In this document: positions 51,371 through 61,400 of the stretch, one piece after another
How positions within the stretch are numbered: the stretch's first letter is position 1
Layout of the letters: each line of letters opens with the position of its first letter
From: Bulleidia sp. zg-1006
GTDB lineage: Bacteria > Bacillota_I > Bacilli_A > Erysipelotrichales > Erysipelotrichaceae
Assembly (NCBI RefSeq): GCF_016812035.1
Contig: NZ_CP069178.1
Location: forward strand, 1,426,001 to 1,490,000
DNA length: 64,000 bases
Reading direction: 5' to 3'
The notes under the pieces: model-generated
The model's database searches: none
What the model was told of the DNA's origin: nothing
The model's input: the letters and a program-made list of their open reading frames with translations, nothing else
Made by a program: the position numbers and the translations under genes

Positions 51371-51506
51371 ATTTTTATCATGTGTTCCACCTTCTGCTCT
51401 TAACGGTCAAGACATCTGTTATACTTCAAGAAATACTCTTTTACAATCTGATTCGGACTTTTAAAGCCATTATTCCACCCATTTTCCTTATAGAAACAAG
51501 AATAAC

Positions 51507-51535
51507 TTGTCTAATCTTCTTTTTCGCAATACACT
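51507..51535 (+). promoter_or_regulatory. Promoter of the potassium uptake operon
   Basis: TTGTCT (51507-51512) and TACACT (51530-51535) are 17 bases apart, and the -10 ends six bases before the ATG, so the mRNA should begin at the start codon. Confidence 0.65.
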
Positions 51536-51541
51536 AACGGT

Positions 51542-52867
51542 ATGAAAAAACTGAAGTTATCGTCCTTCCAAGTAATCCTATTAGGCTTTCTTGGTTTAAT
51601 TTTGATAGGTGCCTTTCTATTGATGCTGCCAATATCTTCCAAAGAAAACATTTGGACACCATTTATTAATGCTCTATTCACTTCCACTAGTGCTTCTTGT
51701 GTAACGGGTTTGGTTGTTCATGATACAGGTACCTATTGGTCTTCCTTTGGTCAATTTATCATTTTACTGTTAATCCAAATTGGTGGATTAGGAATTATCA
51801 CCGCCTTAACCGCTTTCTCTCTAGGGGCTCATCGACATATCACCCTCAGTCATCGAAAACTGTTGGTGGATTCCGTTTCTGCTCCTTATCTAGGTGGTAT
51901 TGTTCGTTTTATTAAGATGATTTTTAAAATCACCTTTGGAATTGAAGGTATATTTGCTTGCGTATTAGCTTTCCAGTTCATTCCCGAATTTGGTGTATTA
52001 AAAGGAGTTTGGTTTTCTATCTTCCATTCTATTTCCGCTTTCTGTAACGCCGGCTTTGATTTATTAGGAACACCTGAGCATTTATTCCCGTCTCTTACCG
52101 CTTATGTTGGCAATCCTTTGGTTACTTTAAGCATTGCTTTCCTAATTATCCTTGGTGGTTTAAGCTTTATGACATACGAAGATTTCCGTACCCACCATTT
52201 CCACTTCAAGAAATATCGTTTACAAACCAAAATCATCTTAGTCACTACTTTATTCTTATTAGTCATTCCAACTTTGTATTTCTTCTTATCCCAATATAGA
52301 GATTTACCATGGAAGGAAAGACTGCTCGCTTCTATTTTTCAAGCCGTAACACCACGTACCGCCGGATTTAACACCACAGATATGACCAAACTATCTGAAA
52401 ATAGTCTGTTGATTATGTCTATCTTGATGACCATTGGTGGGGCACCCGGTTCAACCGCCGGTGGTATGAAAGTAACAACCTTTGCGACTATGTTGATATC
52501 CTCTTTCGCTATCTTCCGCCAAAAAGAACGTTGTGAAGCCTTTGGTCGAACGATTCCTGATTCCGTCGTTAAAAACGCAGCAACCATCTTTATGTTATAT
52601 ATATCGGCCTGTATCATTTCTGCCATTATGATAGCGCAGTTAGAAAATATACCGATTATTCAAACAATTTTTGAAACAGCCAGTGCGGTTGGTACCGTTG
52701 GCTTAACCGTTGGTATCACACCAACTTTAGGAACTATTTCTCGTTGTATCCTAATCTTCTTAATGTTGATGGGAAGAATTGGTGGTGTTACCCTAATGAT
52801 TTCGGTATTTCCAAATGTCAATAAAAACCGAGGTAAACTTGTTGAAGAACACATTGTTGTTGGATAG
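51542..52867 (+). CDS. ktrB: Potassium uptake protein, KtrB/TrkH type
   Basis: This 441-aa membrane channel subunit has eight or more helices and four selectivity-filter loops: 'TSASCVTGLVVHDTGT', 'FCNAGFDLLG', 'TPRTAGFNTTDM' and 'AVGTVGLTVGITPT'. It moves potassium (or sodium-coupled potassium) under control of the adjacent RCK subunit. No ribosome site is visible; the gene appears leaderless. Confidence 0.95.
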   Translation: MKKLKLSSFQVILLGFLGLILIGAFLLMLPISSKENIWTPFINALFTSTSASCVTGLVVHDTGTYWSSFGQFIILLLIQIGGLGIITALTAFSLGAHRHITLSHRKLLVDSVSAPYLGGIVRFIKMIFKITFGIEGIFACVLAFQFIPEFGVLKGVWFSIFHSISAFCNAGFDLLGTPEHLFPSLTAYVGNPLVTLSIAFLIILGGLSFMTYEDFRTHHFHFKKYRLQTKIILVTTLFLLVIPTLYFFLSQYRDLPWKERLLASIFQAVTPRTAGFNTTDMTKLSENSLLIMSILMTIGGAPGSTAGGMKVTTFATMLISSFAIFRQKERCEAFGRTIPDSVVKNAATIFMLYISACIISAIMIAQLENIPIIQTIFETASAVGTVGLTVGITPTLGTISRCILIFLMLMGRIGGVTLMISVFPNVNKNRGKLVEEHIVVG

Positions 52868-52875
52868 GAGAAAAT

Positions 52876-53532
52876 ATGAAACAAGCTTTAATTATTGGAA
52901 TGGGCCGTTTTGGTCGCAATATCGCTAAAAAATTAAATCACCTGGATGTACAAATCTTAGCCGTTGATATTTTTGAATCCAATATCAACGATGTTATGCC
53001 GTATGTCACAAACGCGGTCATCGGTGATGCAACCCAGAAAGAATTCTTACAGACCTTAGGTGTATCCAATTTCGATGTCTGTTTTGTGACCATTGGAGAT
53101 GATTTCCTAGCTTCCTTAGAAGCCACTTCTTTCTTAAAAGAACTTGGCGCAAAGAAAGTTGTTTCCCGTGCAGCTAAAAATACCCAAGAAAAATTCTTAT
53201 TGCGAAATGGCGCTGACCATGTGGTTTATCCGGAAAAAGAAATTGGCAATTTAACCGCTGTTCGTTATTTCAATGACATCATTATTGAATACATTCCCGT
53301 TGGAGATGATATTTCCATCTATGAAGTTTCTACACCCCCGGATTGGGTTGGTAAAACTGTAACTGAATTGGATGTTCGTCGTGCTTATCATATCAATATC
53401 ATTGCGGTTCGTTCCGATAATGAAGTTAATTCGATTATTTCCCCGGATTACACTTTTAATAAAAAAGATTCTATCTTCGTACTAGGGGATGAACACAATA
53501 TTCAAAAGATTATGAATCAATTAGAGAACTAA
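52876..53532 (+). CDS. ktrA: Potassium uptake regulatory protein, KtrA/TrkA type
   Basis: This 218-aa cytoplasmic RCK protein starts 'ALIIGMGRFGRNIAKKLNHL', the NAD/ATP-binding Rossmann fold, and ends with an RCK-C domain ('VTELDVRRAYHINIIAVRSD'). It gates KtrB in response to nucleotides; RCK-C domains of this type can bind c-di-AMP. It lies eight bases after ktrB, with AGGAG in the gap. Confidence 0.95.
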   Translation: MKQALIIGMGRFGRNIAKKLNHLDVQILAVDIFESNINDVMPYVTNAVIGDATQKEFLQTLGVSNFDVCFVTIGDDFLASLEATSFLKELGAKKVVSRAAKNTQEKFLLRNGADHVVYPEKEIGNLTAVRYFNDIIIEYIPVGDDISIYEVSTPPDWVGKTVTELDVRRAYHINIIAVRSDNEVNSIISPDYTFNKKDSIFVLGDEHNIQKIMNQLEN

Positions 53533-53562
53533 AAAGAAGAAGCACAAACACTTCTTCTTTTT
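53531..53562 (+). terminator. Terminator of the ktr operon
   Basis: AAAAAGAAGAAG and CTTCTTCTTTTT form a perfect 12-bp stem with an eight-base loop, at the ktrA stop codon. Confidence 0.85.
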
Positions 53563-53715
53563 AGTTAAAATATTTAGGGGATAGAGTACTGAAGAACTTC
53601 CATTCATCAGCGCAAGTCTTCAACTTGCATCTATAATATAGAAAATCATTTTCTTAGAACAGCGGAAATGCTATGTGATATTATGTGAAATCTTACTCCA
53701 CTAATACCTCTTGTA

Positions 53716-54354
53716 CTAAGCTTTACCATCCACTTCTTGATAGGCAGAAATAATCCATTTTTGATCAACAATCGGGAAAACTTCATTACGAATAACCAAA
53801 CGGTCTTGGTCAATTCGATATTCTTCTTCGATTAAGTTCAATGGTGTTAAGAAAGTCATCCCACTGTCACCTGTTCGAATGTTAATTTTCATCACTTCAT
53901 TATCCACGCGTTGATATTCAATCGATGTAATATCCTCTGCATTTCCTTTTTTATTATCCACAAACTCAATGAAATTATCGTATTTCGCTAATTCCACCAA
54001 ACAATCATCCACTCCATCTTCAAAGATTTGAATCTTTTCAATAAGCTGTTGAATGGTTTGCACATGGCGTAGCTTAAAACCTGCCTTGCTTAAAGTAGGA
54101 CCTGTTTGTTCTATTTCTTTTGGTAAGACTTCATCTTGCACCAAAACCAACACAAACTTACGCATTCGATCCATATAAGTGAAAGGAACTTGTAATAAAA
54201 ATTCATGTTGGCAATGGTCACAAGTGTGATGAAATAAATCACCACTCATCAATAATTCTTTTTCCTCTTCACCGGCCCCTAAACTAAGTGTCACTTCTAA
54301 ATCCATTGTTTCATGACAATAAGGGCAAGTATACGTAAGAGCTTGTTTCAACAT
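53716..54354 (-). CDS. CpXC-domain protein
   Basis: This 212-aa protein of the CpXC family has the zinc-binding-like pair 'YTCPYCHETMDL' and 'HHTCDHCQHEFLLQVPFTYM', followed by a conserved but uncharacterised C-terminal region ('DGVDDCLVELAKYDNFIEFV', 'PIVDQKWIISAY'). No function is established. It has AGGAGG-like ribosome site and lies downstream of the Bax-inhibitor gene, separated by a terminator. Confidence 0.85.
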   Translation of the reverse strand: MLKQALTYTCPYCHETMDLEVTLSLGAGEEEKELLMSGDLFHHTCDHCQHEFLLQVPFTYMDRMRKFVLVLVQDEVLPKEIEQTGPTLSKAGFKLRHVQTIQQLIEKIQIFEDGVDDCLVELAKYDNFIEFVDNKKGNAEDITSIEYQRVDNEVMKINIRTGDSGMTFLTPLNLIEEEYRIDQDRLVIRNEVFPIVDQKWIISAYQEVDGKA

Positions 54355-54366
54355 TTAAACCTCCAT

Positions 54367-54393
54367 AAAAAAACAGGAATTTTTCCTGTTTTA
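54367..54393 (-). terminator. Terminator of the Bax-inhibitor-1 gene
   Basis: AAAACAGGAA pairs with TTCCTGTTTT around AAA, followed by a T tract on the minus strand. Confidence 0.85.
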
Positions 54394-55116
54394 TCTTTTT
54401 GAACGACCGCCACCTAAAATTCGTAACAAGTAAATGAACATATTTACAAAATCTAAGTAAAGCTCAAAAGCACCATAGATGGCTAAGTTCATTTGCATGT
54501 TTTCTCCACCCTCAACCAGCGCATATTCCTTTAACTTTTGAGCATCCCACGCCGTCAGTCCCATAAAAATAACTAAACCAAGATAGGAAATCCACGCATG
54601 GTCATAAAGACTAGGAATAAAAAACGCAAGCAAGTTGATTAGCACAAGTGCAACTAAGCCGGAGACCAAGATACCGCTAAACTTCGATAAGTTCACACTG
54701 GTAAACGTTCCAACCATGGCTAAGCTTACAAATAAGATTGATGCATAGATAAATGCTTGATAAATGGTCGAAATCTCAAAGATAATCGGCAATACCGAAA
54801 AAGTAATTCCCGTTACAAACGAATAAACAATCATCATCAATCCATTTACCCAAGCCGGGAATCTGGAAATACCGGCAGACAAGCCGAAAGCCAAGCCCAA
54901 TTGAACAAGGAAAATAGCCCACATGCCAAATCCATTTCCACTCTTCAATAATTCAAATACTAAGCCTCCATTCAATAATGATTGATAGCCCATATAAGCA
55001 ACACCCGCTGTCAATAATAACGCTATTGCCATAAAGCCATACACTTTTGTCATATAGGATTTGACAACCGAATCTGCTCGAGAGCTTGTGTACATATCAT
55101 CTCTAAATTCACTCAT
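54391..55116 (-). CDS. Bax inhibitor-1/YccA family membrane protein
   Basis: This 241-aa protein has seven predicted helices and the BI-1 pattern: 'VVKSYMTKVYGFMAIALLLT' near the start, 'GITFSVLPIIFE' and the C-terminal 'YGAFELYLDFVNMFIYLLRI', whose acidic pair in the last helices is the calcium/proton site of BsYetJ-type channels. Probable calcium leak channel. Confidence 0.92.
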   Translation of the reverse strand: MSEFRDDMYTSSRADSVVKSYMTKVYGFMAIALLLTAGVAYMGYQSLLNGGLVFELLKSGNGFGMWAIFLVQLGLAFGLSAGISRFPAWVNGLMMIVYSFVTGITFSVLPIIFEISTIYQAFIYASILFVSLAMVGTFTSVNLSKFSGILVSGLVALVLINLLAFFIPSLYDHAWISYLGLVIFMGLTAWDAQKLKEYALVEGGENMQMNLAIYGAFELYLDFVNMFIYLLRILGGGRSKR

Positions 55117-55231
55117 ATTGATTACTTCCTTTCAATAACACCATTATTCTACACCTTCTTTCATTTTTGGTATAGACAAGTGCCTTTCAGATACTAAGAA
55201 TTATAACTGAATTTTATACAATCGTAAACTT

Positions 55232-56113
55232 TTATTTCAACCATGCCTTGATATCCATAATCAGTTTTTCTTCATCCGCTAAAGAAAACCATTTCACCGG
55301 AACTTGATGATGAAACCAAGTGTATTGTCGCTTCGCAAAATGACGACTATTTCTTTGAATTAGATACTTCGTTTCTTCAAGACTTTGTTCACCAAAGAAA
55401 TAATCCTTCCATTCCCGATAGCCAATTCCCTTCATCGCTTGATCTTCAAAAGTAGAACCGTTTTCTAATAAGGACTTCACTTCTTCCGGAAGACCAGCTT
55501 CTATCATTTTTTCCACCCGTAAATTGATGCGTTGGTATAAAACCTCACGATTCCACTCTATACCAATCCAAGCCACATCATAAAGAGCTTTCTTTTCCTG
55601 TTGATTAACCAGGGTGCTTTGAGGCACACCCGATTGTTCATAAATCGTTAAGCTTCTTTCCAAGCGCTGACGATTATTCGGATGAATTTTCTCGGCTTGT
55701 TTTGGGTCCACCTCTTTTAAGCGTTGATACAACTCTTCATTGGAATACCGGGAATAATCAAAGTGGGTTATTTCCTCTTCGGGAAAATCATAATCGTACA
55801 AAGCCGCTTTTAAATATAAGCCCGTACCACCGCAAAAAATCATTGGTTTATTCGTTTCCGCAAGAATTTGACGCGAAAGACTTTGAAATTCTTTGACACT
55901 ATACTTATCCTTTGGTCCTTTAATATCCATTAAATGATGCGGAATACCAGCCATTTCTTCTTTCGTAACCTTACCGGAACCAATATTAAAGCCGCGATAC
56001 ACTTGAATGGAATCTCCGGAAATAATTTCAGCATTGATTTCTTTAGCCAAACGAATAGCGAAATCACTTTTACCGGAAGCCGTTGGACCAACAATCGCTA
56101 TTACCTTTCTCAT
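55232..56113 (-). CDS. miaA: tRNA dimethylallyltransferase
   Basis: MiaA transfers the isoprenyl group to A37 of tRNAs reading U-initial codons. The sequence begins 'MRKVIAIVGPTASGKSDFAI' and has 'ISGDSIQVYRGFNIGSGKVT', 'GGTGLYLKAALYDYDF', 'RQLERSLTIYEQSG'-like 'NNRQRLERSLTIYEQSG' and 'AMKGIGYREW'. I choose the ATG at 56113 (293 aa), which overlaps the mutL stop by ATGA; the longer frame adds residues within mutL. Confidence 0.96.
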   Translation of the reverse strand: MRKVIAIVGPTASGKSDFAIRLAKEINAEIISGDSIQVYRGFNIGSGKVTKEEMAGIPHHLMDIKGPKDKYSVKEFQSLSRQILAETNKPMIFCGGTGLYLKAALYDYDFPEEEITHFDYSRYSNEELYQRLKEVDPKQAEKIHPNNRQRLERSLTIYEQSGVPQSTLVNQQEKKALYDVAWIGIEWNREVLYQRINLRVEKMIEAGLPEEVKSLLENGSTFEDQAMKGIGYREWKDYFFGEQSLEETKYLIQRNSRHFAKRQYTWFHHQVPVKWFSLADEEKLIMDIKAWLK

Positions 56114-57846
56114 CGGTAGAATTCCTTTGCCAACTCTTTTTCCTTTAAGAAAATAATCGTTGGTCTCCCATGTGGACAATGATACGGATTTTCACACTTG
56201 TATAATTGACGAACCGCTTCTTTCATTTCCTCCATGGTTAAACTGTGATTAAAACGAATCGAATGATGACAAGCTAATGTTGCAATATGTTTTCTTTCCA
56301 AACGAGCGTATTTAATTTCTTGTTCATTCTTAAATTCATCTAGTACATCTTGTAAAAAAGCTTCGATTTCTAATTCTTTTAACCAAACAGGAACGGTTCT
56401 TAACACAAACGAATCTTGACCGAAAGCTTCTAATTCAATATGTAAATCTTTTAAGGCTTCATTGACTTCCTTCACCCTTTCAACGATTGTTCGATCGCTA
56501 TGCAACATAATTGGTACCAATAAATCCTGCATGGAAGGATTTTGATTTAACTTCTGAACGTATTCTTCAAAATGAACTCTTTCTTGAGCCGCATGTTGAT
56601 CCAAAATAGCTAAGCCCTCTTCATAGGCGCAAAGAATAAATTTATCATGCAATTGACCAATGACTTGTAAATCCGGAAGGCTTGTTTCTCGTTCTTCGTA
56701 AACCGGCTCTTCTTGTTTTGGAAATTCAAAGCTTTCTTGTTCAACTGGTGGTTGAACATTCCATTCTACCGTTTCTTCTTGAACCGGTGTTTTAAAATCC
56801 ATTTGACTTTGCGTGTAATAAACCTCTTGTCTAGCAATCGTTGTTTCCACTTGTGCTGCTAAGCTAGTTCCTTTTAAAGATTTACGAATTCCTTTTTCAA
56901 TCAATTCTTCTAAATTAGCTAACTTGGATAAACGAATTTCCCATTTACTAGGATGCACATTCACATCCATTAAATGGGGATCTACTTCCATTGATAAAAC
57001 CACAATAGGATAACGTCCTTTAACAATGAAATCTTCATAACCATGTTGAATGGCTTTATCCAAACGATATTGACGCACCATTCGACCATTGAAAAATAAG
57101 TGCATATGATTTCTCGACGAACGGGTGATTAAAGGCTTTACGCCATAGCCATGCACATGAAAATCTTGATCTTGAAATTCAAAAGGGACTAGATTTTCAG
57201 CTACTGCCCTTCCATACACTAAAAAAATTACTTCTTTTAGATTGCCGGAGCCAGTGCTTTGAAAGCTCACTTTATCATCGGAAATAAAGCTGAATGAAAT
57301 GCTTGGATACGCTAATGCAAACTTATGAATGGTACTTAGTACAAGACTAGCTTCATAAGCGGCGGAACGCATATGTTTCAAACGGGCTGGGGTTTGATAG
57401 AATAAACCCTCTACCGTAATATCCGTCCCTTGGTTGCATGGATACGATTCCACGGTCTTTTGTTCACCATATTGAACCACAATACGATGACCGTTTTTGC
57501 CATCATGACTAATCAAACTAACTTTAGAAACAGACGCAATAGATGGTAAGGCTTCACCACGAAAGCCCAAAGAATGAATGGACCAGAGGTCTGCTTCTTT
57601 GAAAATCTTTGAGGTCGCATGTCTTTTGAAACAATTCACTAAATCTTCGCCATCCATCCCAACGCCATTGTCTTCCACACGAATTTTTGTGATTCCGCCT
57701 TCTTCAATACTGATTTTAATTTTTGTGCTTTGTGCATCAATTGCGTTTTCAACGAGTTCTTTCACAATACCACTTGGTCTTTCAACCACTTCTCCCGCCG
57801 CAATCATATTCGCAACATGAGCATCTAATTGTTTTATTCTTGCCAT
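56110..57846 (-). CDS. mutL: DNA mismatch repair protein MutL
   Basis: MutL couples MutS recognition to strand cutting. The GHKL ATPase motifs are 'ELVENAIDAQSTKI', 'VEDNGVGM', 'RHATSKI' and 'LGFRGEALPSI'. The C-terminal endonuclease motif 'LDQHAAQERVHFEEYV' with 'ACHHSIRFN' and 'CPHGRPT' supports a manganese-dependent nicking type. Length 578 aa is slightly short. It is followed by miaA and divergent from yigZ; no mutS is in the window. Confidence 0.97.
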   Translation of the reverse strand: MARIKQLDAHVANMIAAGEVVERPSGIVKELVENAIDAQSTKIKISIEEGGITKIRVEDNGVGMDGEDLVNCFKRHATSKIFKEADLWSIHSLGFRGEALPSIASVSKVSLISHDGKNGHRIVVQYGEQKTVESYPCNQGTDITVEGLFYQTPARLKHMRSAAYEASLVLSTIHKFALAYPSISFSFISDDKVSFQSTGSGNLKEVIFLVYGRAVAENLVPFEFQDQDFHVHGYGVKPLITRSSRNHMHLFFNGRMVRQYRLDKAIQHGYEDFIVKGRYPIVVLSMEVDPHLMDVNVHPSKWEIRLSKLANLEELIEKGIRKSLKGTSLAAQVETTIARQEVYYTQSQMDFKTPVQEETVEWNVQPPVEQESFEFPKQEEPVYEERETSLPDLQVIGQLHDKFILCAYEEGLAILDQHAAQERVHFEEYVQKLNQNPSMQDLLVPIMLHSDRTIVERVKEVNEALKDLHIELEAFGQDSFVLRTVPVWLKELEIEAFLQDVLDEFKNEQEIKYARLERKHIATLACHHSIRFNHSLTMEEMKEAVRQLYKCENPYHCPHGRPTIIFLKEKELAKEFYR

Positions 57847-57856
57847 AAGTACTTCT

Positions 57857-57866
57857 ATTATACAAT
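57857..57866. promoter_or_regulatory. Overlapping divergent -10 boxes for mutL and yigZ
   Basis: On the minus strand TATAAT (57857-57862) lies ten bases before the mutL ATG; on the plus strand TACAAT (57861-57866) lies nine bases before the yigZ ATG. The two start codons are only 29 bases apart, so the promoters share the same DNA and leaders of two to four bases are expected. Confidence 0.55.
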
Positions 57867-57875
57867 AATTAAAAC

Positions 57876-58472
57876 ATGCAGGTTAAAGGAAGAAGTGAAT
57901 ACGAAGAAATCATTAAAAAGTCTCGTTTTATCGCCATCGTACAACGCATTTATTCTTTGGCGGATGCCCAAGAAAAGATATCAGCTTTACGCAAGGAGTA
58001 TCCTGAGGCAACGCATGTGTGTTATGCCTATAAAGTTGGACAACGAATGAAGAGTAGTGATGACCATGAGCCAAGTGGTACAGCCGGCATCCCCATTCTT
58101 GAAGCTCTCCGTTATGCAAACTTAGAAAATACACTGGTTTGTGTTATTCGTTATTTTGGCGGTGTTAAATTAGGAACAGGCGGTTTAATTAGAGCTTATA
58201 GTTCTACCGCCAGTATGGCTTTAGAGAAAGCCCCTAAAACAAACCTCATCCCTTACTATCACTTCTCTATTCAATATCCCTATGAATTATCCAATCGTTT
58301 AGAACCGTGGCTTTACCAAAACAAAACCAATCCGGAATTTCAATACGCTGAACAAGTATATTGTGAATTTGATTATCCAAAAGAAGATATTTCTCGGGAA
58401 ATACAGGATTTAAGTAAAGGGAAAGCACAGCTAAAATTATTAGAAGTCAAAAAGAAAGAAGTGGATGCCTAA
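57876..58472 (+). CDS. YigZ/IMPACT family protein
   Basis: This 198-aa protein has 'EIIKKSRFIAIVQRIYSLAD', 'ATHVCYAYKVGQ', 'DDHEPSGTAGIPILEALRYA' and 'VCVIRYFGGVKLGTGGLIRA', typical of the IMPACT N-terminal domain, with a C-terminal DUF1949-like domain. The YigZ/IMPACT family is linked to translation control. An in-frame TAA directly before the ATG fixes the start. Confidence 0.93.
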   Translation: MQVKGRSEYEEIIKKSRFIAIVQRIYSLADAQEKISALRKEYPEATHVCYAYKVGQRMKSSDDHEPSGTAGIPILEALRYANLENTLVCVIRYFGGVKLGTGGLIRAYSSTASMALEKAPKTNLIPYYHFSIQYPYELSNRLEPWLYQNKTNPEFQYAEQVYCEFDYPKEDISREIQDLSKGKAQLKLLEVKKKEVDA

Positions 58473-61400
58473 GCATTCACTTCTCTTTTACGATATCGTA
58501 TCACTAAGAATAAACCAAATAATCCAATCACCATAAGACCTATGGAATGTGTCCATGAATATATATCCGCTGTCTTCACATTACCTTTTCGTTGGATATA
58601 GAAGCTTTGGCTTACTTGACCATCTTCTGCAAGTATACGAATGGTGTGTTGACCCGTCTTTAATGTGTTCACATAGGCTTTCTTTAACTGAATGATTGTG
58701 CTACCCTCGCCGGCTAGATATTGCTCTTTCGTTAGTTGAACCCCGTCCACAAACACAGCCTTAAACTTAGCAAACGGAATATTCACACGAATACGATATA
58801 GATGTTCTAAATCATTTTCTAAAACTTTGTAGAGCACTTGTTTGGTTGGATTTTCTATTCTTTCTTCCCTCATTGTGCTTGGTTGGTAATAACCACCACT
58901 TCCATTCACCAAGGAATAAATCCCTTTTTTACTCACTTTCGTAACACCAAAAGTTTCTGGACTGTCACTATATTTCACAATGCCATAATTTTCTTGTCGT
59001 TGATCATAAATAACTTGTGTTTCCTTTGTATTCTTTATCACACGAACCGGATGATTCTTAATCATCTTAAAGAATTCATCTTTTTGAATGGATGGGATGG
59101 TTGAATAGGCATAATTATCCATATCTTTATGCGGAATGACCAAGCGATAGAAAGTATTTTTATGAACGCTTGTATCTTCACCGGCTACTTCACGAATATC
59201 TGACCACTTACCACTTTGTTCAAGCTTCGATAATTCAAGATTGGTTGGTGTTAAGAAATGATAACCAATATTCGTTTTTTTATCCCCACTTTCCACAAAG
59301 ACGGATTGTACATTTTGAAATTCTTTCTTTCCGTGGTCTAAATCCACTAATTTCCCATTCACAAAGAATTGGTACTTCTTCTTTGGTTCTAACTTTCTTT
59401 GGTCAACTGTAGTATGACTATCGGCTTTCGAAATAGCACTAGCCATAGAAACAATCTGGTCGTCACAAATAAACCATGCTTTATGAGCACTGATGGACTT
59501 TAATTGGCTTTCAAAGTCCATCGCTACCGTTCCATAAGATTCATTCGCTTTCACGGCTCCAACAAAGGAAGAGGACATCGTTGAACCAAGTTCTTTTGCC
59601 GGACGCTTTTCGGAATTGAAAACAGTTGTACCCGGCAAATGATACGGATCCACTGTTGGCCAATAGTTTTGACTATAATGCGCTAAGTCACCATTGTAAA
59701 GATAAGTCATTCCATCTGCCGTATACCAAGCCTTACGATTTTCATTATTCATCATTTCAAAATTTAGGGTTCGATTGGAATGCATTGAAATACCAAAGCC
59801 GAAATCTTTCTTGGCGTTGTAATAAGCCACCTTATCCATATGATTAAACAAAGATAATTTAGTGGATCTTTGGAGTGTTGGAATGCTTGTGTCCTTCAAT
59901 AATTTTTCCACATTCGCAATGTCACCATAGCTCTTCAAGTTATCGCTAACCTTGTAGAACGTATCTTCTTTTAAGATTGTTTTGACTTCTGACCTTAATG
60001 AATTCTTATAAGCATTATCAAAGACATCCAATACCCGCACCACCCCTCGCAATACTTCAACACTGGCAACATGGTCTTCACTATTAGAACGACTAATCGA
60101 ACGACCACGACTCATATCCATGAGTTCATTGTGAACAATGAGCGGTAAGAAAGCTTTCTCAATCCAATGACGAACCACCGCCAACTTTTCCTTTGGAAGT
60201 GGAGATTTAGAAGCTTGGATGATTGGCAATAATTGCGAAAAACCATCCATTAAGACATTACCATAAGCTCCTGTATAAGCAACATTCGTATGATCAATGT
60301 AAGAACCATCTTGATAGAAGCCTTGTCCCTTATTGACAATCACAAATACTTTTTGAATGGCTTGAACCGTTTCTTTTACTTCCTTGTCATCTTTCCTTAA
60401 GAAACCGGCAATAATCTTGACACGACCCATATCAATTAAATTTCCGCCAACAGCCTCAAATGAATCGTTTTGTGTCACACGGAACCTTGTTGAATCCGGC
60501 ACAAAGTGTTCAATTCCATCGGTGTATTTTCTAATCTCTTCTTGAGAAAAGTATTGTTGCAACAAAGAAAGTGTATTATTGATCGCTCTTGGTGTTCCAA
60601 TTTCATAGTCCCACCAGTTACCGATGACACGAGCATCTTTGTTATAAACATTGGTGCACAGCCATTCCATTCCTTCTCTTACTTGACGTATAGCCTTTGG
60701 ACTTTGATAGTATTTCGATTTTGGATTGGTGATTTGTTTAGCAATCGCTTCTAAATGTCGAAAGCTAGTGGTCAATGCACTAGAACGTTCGTACTCCTTC
60801 GCTTCTTCCCATAGGTATGTTCGATTGTTTTCCTGTTTCATTTCCTTTAGATAGGTTTCAGCGTTGGTTTCTAAAGTATCGAAAAGAGCTTTCATGGCTG
60901 GATTATTTTCGTCATAGGACTTATTGCCAACAATCATTTCATTCCATTGCTCTAATAATCGATTATACTCATCCGATACTTTATTCGTGATATGAACCTT
61001 AATGATTGCGATTGTTTTTCCCTTATCTTGAACCTCCAGTTTTGAAACACCAACCTTATTAGCTCTTATCATGCCTTCCTGAACATTAATCTTATCATCC
61101 AAAGCTTTATAACTATAATTTGGATTTCTTAATGTATAAATCTTATCTAGCGGGAATGTGATTTCCTTTTCTAAAATACGATTTACCTCTTTTGGCGCAA
61201 AGGCTTTCTTTACACCAATTTCTTTTAATTCCACATCTTTGAATTGAACCGTTCCTTTTCCTTTTTCATAGAATAATTCTAAACGGATAAATTGTGTCAA
61301 ACTTAAAGGACTATAATTGATTTTTAATTCTTGCCAACCATTTGTCGTTCCGGTGAGCGTGTTGGAACTAAGTGAGTTGACTTGTTCATCTCGTCCTTTT

